From contig QULQ01000009.1 of NCBI GenBank assembly GCA_003490145.1, positions 62,001 to 126,000 of the forward strand: DNA of 64,000 nucleotides. The letters run 5' to 3'. Shown here in pieces: positions 61,339 through 64,000 of the stretch. Position numbers and translations under genes: made by a program. The notes under the pieces are model-generated. The model saw only the letters and a list, made by a program, of their open reading frames with translations, searched no databases and was not told where the DNA came from. Origin of the DNA: Lachnospiraceae bacterium OM04-12BH. GTDB lineage: Bacteria; Bacillota; Clostridia; Lachnospirales; Lachnospiraceae. How positions within the stretch are numbered: the first letter of the stretch is position 1; every line of letters starts with the position of its first letter.

Positions 61339-61368
61339 GCCTGCGGAAGGGATTCTGCAGGCTTTTTT
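61339..61368 (+). terminator. Terminator of the DUF3298 lipoprotein gene
   Basis: GCCTGC (61339-61344) pairs with GCAGGC (61357-61362), with further pairs inside, followed by TTTTTT. Confidence 0.9.
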
Positions 61369-61400
61369 CCTGTAGATTTGAAGAAGAAAGGAATGAAGTT

Positions 61401-62246
61401 ATGCATTCGCCTTTGGAAATAGCAAAGAATTTTGTGGAGATCGGACTCCACAAGGTAAGGCTGTCAGCCTTCAAGATGCTTGTGCTTGGTATTTTTGCCG
61501 GCATTTATATCGGCTTTGCGGGGATCGCATCAACGACAGCCTCAGCAACGATAGAGAATCCTTCTGTGGCAAGGCTGTTAAGTGCCTGTGTATTCCCTGC
61601 CGGTATGGCAATGGTGCTGATCGCCGGAAGTGAGCTGTTTACCGGAAATAACCTGATCATTATCTCTCTTTTGGAAAAGAAGATTAAACTGACAGAAATG
61701 CTGAAGAACTGGTTCTTCGTATTTGCGGGCAATTTTATCGGTGCTTCCTTTGTGGCAGTGATGGTAGTATATGCCGGAATCCCGGGACTCTATGATGGCA
61801 GGCTTGCTGAAAAGATGGTGGCAGCCGCACTGACGAGAGTGAATCAGACTTTTCCAGAAGCCTTTGCCAGAGGTGTTCTCTGTAATATCCTGGTCTGTGT
61901 AGCGGTGTGGGGAGCTTTTGCAGCGAAGAAGGTATCCGGCAAGCTCCTGATGAGCTTCTGGCCGGTCATGCTGTTTGTACTTTGTGGGTTTGAGCACAGT
62001 ATCGCAGATATTTATTTTGGGGTATCTGGGCTTCTGACCATGCCGAAATATGGAGTCAGTGGGGATGCCCTGACACTTGCAAGCTTCCTGCTGAAAAACC
62101 TGCTCCCGGTAACACTGGGCAATATCGCAGGTGGTGCAGGTATTGTGGGATGTGGCTACTGGGCTATGTATTTACGTCATACACCGGGATATGTACAGCC
62201 GATTGAACAGGAACAGGAAGAGATCGACGCGGCAGAGGAGTATTAA
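61401..62246 (+). CDS. Formate/nitrite transporter family protein
   Basis: 281 residues with six membrane segments, an FNT-family channel. Features: GIFAGIYIGFAGIASTTAS (first half-helix region), LIAGSELFTGNNLI (the conserved S-E-L-F-T-G-N), NWFFVFAGNFIGA, GVLCNILVCVAVW and FEHSIADIYFGV (the pore histidine). It exports or imports formate, nitrite or similar monovalent acids. GAAGAAAGGAATG precedes the ATG. rarA starts four bases after its stop, an unusual functional pairing that probably reflects simple adjacency in one transcript. Confidence 0.93.
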   Translation: MHSPLEIAKNFVEIGLHKVRLSAFKMLVLGIFAGIYIGFAGIASTTASATIENPSVARLLSACVFPAGMAMVLIAGSELFTGNNLIIISLLEKKIKLTEMLKNWFFVFAGNFIGASFVAVMVVYAGIPGLYDGRLAEKMVAAALTRVNQTFPEAFARGVLCNILVCVAVWGAFAAKKVSGKLLMSFWPVMLFVLCGFEHSIADIYFGVSGLLTMPKYGVSGDALTLASFLLKNLLPVTLGNIAGGAGIVGCGYWAMYLRHTPGYVQPIEQEQEEIDAAEEY

Positions 62247-62249
62247 GAA

Positions 62250-63611
62250 ATGGATTTATTTGAATATATGAGGAGCACGAGTATGGAAAGGGAAGCTCCT
62301 CTGGCAGCAAGACTGCGGCCAAGGACACTGGACGAGGTCGTAGGACAGCAGCACATCATCGGTAGGGACAAGCTGCTTTACCGGGCGATCAAGGCAGACA
62401 AGCTCAGCTCCATTATTTTTTACGGACCGCCGGGAACCGGCAAGACGACTCTTGCCAAGGTTATCGCCGGAACGACCAGTGCGGAATTTACCCAGATCAA
62501 TGCCACGGTAGCCGGTAAGAAAGACATGGAGGATGTAATAAAGGCGGCGAAGGATACCCTTGGCATGTATGGAAAGAAGACTATTCTTTTCATAGATGAG
62601 ATCCACCGCTTTAACAAGAGCCAGCAGGATTATCTGCTTCCCTTTGTGGAAGATGGTACAGTGATTCTGATCGGGGCGACGACGGAGAATCCTTATTTTG
62701 AGGTGAACGGGGCGCTGATCTCAAGGTCCATTATTTTTGAACTGAAGCCACTTTCTGTTGAAGATATCAAGGAGCTGATCCATCGTGCCGTTTATGACAA
62801 AGAGAGAGGAATGGGGGCATATGATGCAGAGATCGATGAAGATGCCCTTAATTTTCTTGCGGATATTTCAGGGGGAGATGCCAGACATGCACTGAATGCG
62901 GTGGAGCTTGGCATCATGACGACAGAGAGGGCACCAGATGGAAAGATCCATATCACGCTTCCGGTAGCACAGGAATGTATCCAGAAGCGGGCAGTCAGAT
63001 ATGACAAATCCGGGGACAACCATTATGACACCGTATCGGCTTTTATCAAAAGTATGAGGGGCTCTGATCCGGATGCGGCGGTGTATTATCTGGCAAGGAT
63101 GCTGTACGCAGGAGAGAGCGTGACCTTTATTGCAAGGCGTATCATGATCTGTGCTTCTGAGGATGTGGGAATGGCAGATCCACAGGCGATCCAGGTTGCG
63201 GTAAGTGCTTCTCTTGCGGTAGAAAGAGTGGGGATGCCGGAAGCACAGATCATACTGTCAGAGGCGGCCATGTATGTGGCCTGCGCACCAAAGAGCAATG
63301 CCTGTGTGGCGGCCATAGGAGAAGCGATGAGTGAAGTAGAAAGGTCAGGAAATCTTCCGATTCCTCCGCATCTGCAGGATGCCCATTATAAGAGCGCTGC
63401 GAAGCTGGGACACGGAAGCGGATATCTGTATGCCCATGATTATCCGAACAATTATGTAAAACAGCAGTATCTTCCCTATGAACTGAACGGTAAGGAATTT
63501 TACCATCCGTCAGGAAACGGATATGAGGTGAAGATTAAGGAACATATGAGCCGTCTGAAAAGAGAAGCGGCAGAGCCGGATAAGAAGACCGATCAGGCTG
63601 ATCCAAGATGA
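62250..63611 (+). CDS. rarA: Replication-associated recombination ATPase RarA/MgsA
   Basis: 453 residues. AAA+ domain with LAARLRPRTLDEVVGQQHII, Walker A GPPGTGKTT, Walker B FIDEIHRFNKSQQDYLLPF and the sensor GATTENPYFEVNGALISRS. The C-terminal MgsA domain has ARRIMICASEDVGMADPQAI, PEAQIILSEAAMYVACAPKS and LPYELNGKEFYHPSGNGYEV. RarA acts at stalled replication forks. Start ATG 62250. The stop overlaps the next gene by four bases (ATGA). Confidence 0.96.
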   Translation: MDLFEYMRSTSMEREAPLAARLRPRTLDEVVGQQHIIGRDKLLYRAIKADKLSSIIFYGPPGTGKTTLAKVIAGTTSAEFTQINATVAGKKDMEDVIKAAKDTLGMYGKKTILFIDEIHRFNKSQQDYLLPFVEDGTVILIGATTENPYFEVNGALISRSIIFELKPLSVEDIKELIHRAVYDKERGMGAYDAEIDEDALNFLADISGGDARHALNAVELGIMTTERAPDGKIHITLPVAQECIQKRAVRYDKSGDNHYDTVSAFIKSMRGSDPDAAVYYLARMLYAGESVTFIARRIMICASEDVGMADPQAIQVAVSASLAVERVGMPEAQIILSEAAMYVACAPKSNACVAAIGEAMSEVERSGNLPIPPHLQDAHYKSAAKLGHGSGYLYAHDYPNNYVKQQYLPYELNGKEFYHPSGNGYEVKIKEHMSRLKREAAEPDKKTDQADPR

Positions 63612-64000
63612 AGAAAGAGCATGAAGAGGGAAAAAGGAACGGAGATATGAGTGAGACGACCGGGAAAAAACCAGCCGTAAAGAAAAAAGTGCGAAGGAAA
63701 GGAAAAAGAAGGGTGTCGCTCAGAAGAAGGATCCTGACGATCCTGGCAATTCTGATGCCAGCAGCACTAATAGCAGGTGTTATTTTATATTTCCTTGTAT
63801 TCAGGGAAAACGCCGGAAAAGAAATTACAGAAGTGCCGGGGAATGATATACAGATACAGGAAAAGCCGGAGGAAGAAGCACCACAGAAGGGAATCGGGTC
63901 AAACATCATAAACCATATCCTGACGGCAGAATCTGCTGTGGAGGAATCCTATCAGAAAAGACCTAAGACAGTAGAGATCACGGAGGAGAATGCAGCAGAT
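63608..64000 (+). CDS. Membrane-anchored protein, 3' end outside the window
   Basis: 131 residues visible. A basic cytoplasmic tail (KPAVKKKVRRKGKRRVSLRR) precedes a membrane helix at about 42-63 (ILTILAILMPAALIAGVILY). An acidic extracellular linker follows. The domain that would identify it lies beyond the window end; the type II topology with a basic tail is common for peptidoglycan-acting enzymes. Co-translated with rarA through the ATGA overlap. Confidence 0.65.
   Translation, partial: MKKEHEEGKRNGDMSETTGKKPAVKKKVRRKGKRRVSLRRRILTILAILMPAALIAGVILYFLVFRENAGKEITEVPGNDIQIQEKPEEEAPQKGIGSNIINHILTAESAVEESYQKRPKTVEITEENAAD

Overview
The window looks like a chromosomal segment of a Gram-positive Clostridia bacterium, most likely a Lachnospiraceae gut commensal. 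The evidence is the rlmB-sigH order at the left end, a SwrC-type RND pump with no membrane-fusion partner, HrcA/CIRCE heat-shock control, and the DUF4250, TnpV, ISLre2 and PglX/PglZ protein types. This placement comes from protein recognition and gene order; no database search was run.

Layout. 1-4.9 kb: rlmB, a secreted SGNH hydrolase and sigH, then a ten-unit array of 82/83-bp hairpin repeats and a LytTR/LiaF-like pair. 5-10 kb: an RND efflux pump with its TetR repressor. 10-13.2 kb: an iron(II) uptake operon (feoA, feoA, feoB, short Fur) behind a Fur box. 13.2-18.1 kb: a degenerate SDR and an accessory patch (RloA-type ATPase with truncated RloB, TnpV, DUF1016 nuclease, broken replisome-organizer gene). 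18-20.6 kb: CIRCE-controlled hsp20 and a frameshifted ISLre2 element. 20.8-33.6 kb: chemoreceptor, group II intron fragment, membrane acyltransferase, SpoIIE-type phosphatase, K+ channel, Na+-dependent transporter, and a divergent MerR/giant LysM surface-protein pair sharing a MerR-type promoter.

33.8-42.0 kb is a graveyard of defence and mobile genes: MATE and AbiEii remnants with an IS200/IS605 fragment inside, an AAA/DUF4143 ATPase, the tail of BREX PglX, DUF3791/DUF3990, a HEPN fragment, an AlbA_2 protein, a broken BREX PglZ and a dead tyrosine integrase. It ends in a second copy of the integrase-tail/CIRCE/hsp20 module, so two directly repeated modules bracket about 24 kb. 42.4-56.9 kb: hsp20, dnaJ, a truncated ATP-grasp gene, a five-gene operon led by a membrane-anchored ECF sigma factor, more remnants (Fic, nitroreductase), a second AAA/DUF4143 gene, a Cys-rich protein and CIRCE-controlled clpB. 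57-64 kb: cell-envelope and housekeeping genes (S11 carboxypeptidase, polysaccharide deacetylase, RsiV-like lipoprotein, formate/nitrite transporter, rarA).

How the genes work together. Three heat-shock genes (hsp20 twice, clpB) share a CIRCE operator with the -35 box inside it, and dnaJ follows one of them. The pump and the iron operon each have a readable local circuit. The strongest candidates for undescribed biology are the tandem hairpin array (2.8-3.6 kb) and the membrane-tethered sigma/NERD/lipoprotein operon (45.3-50.4 kb). The duplicated integrase-tail/hsp20 module is the most informative structural signal.
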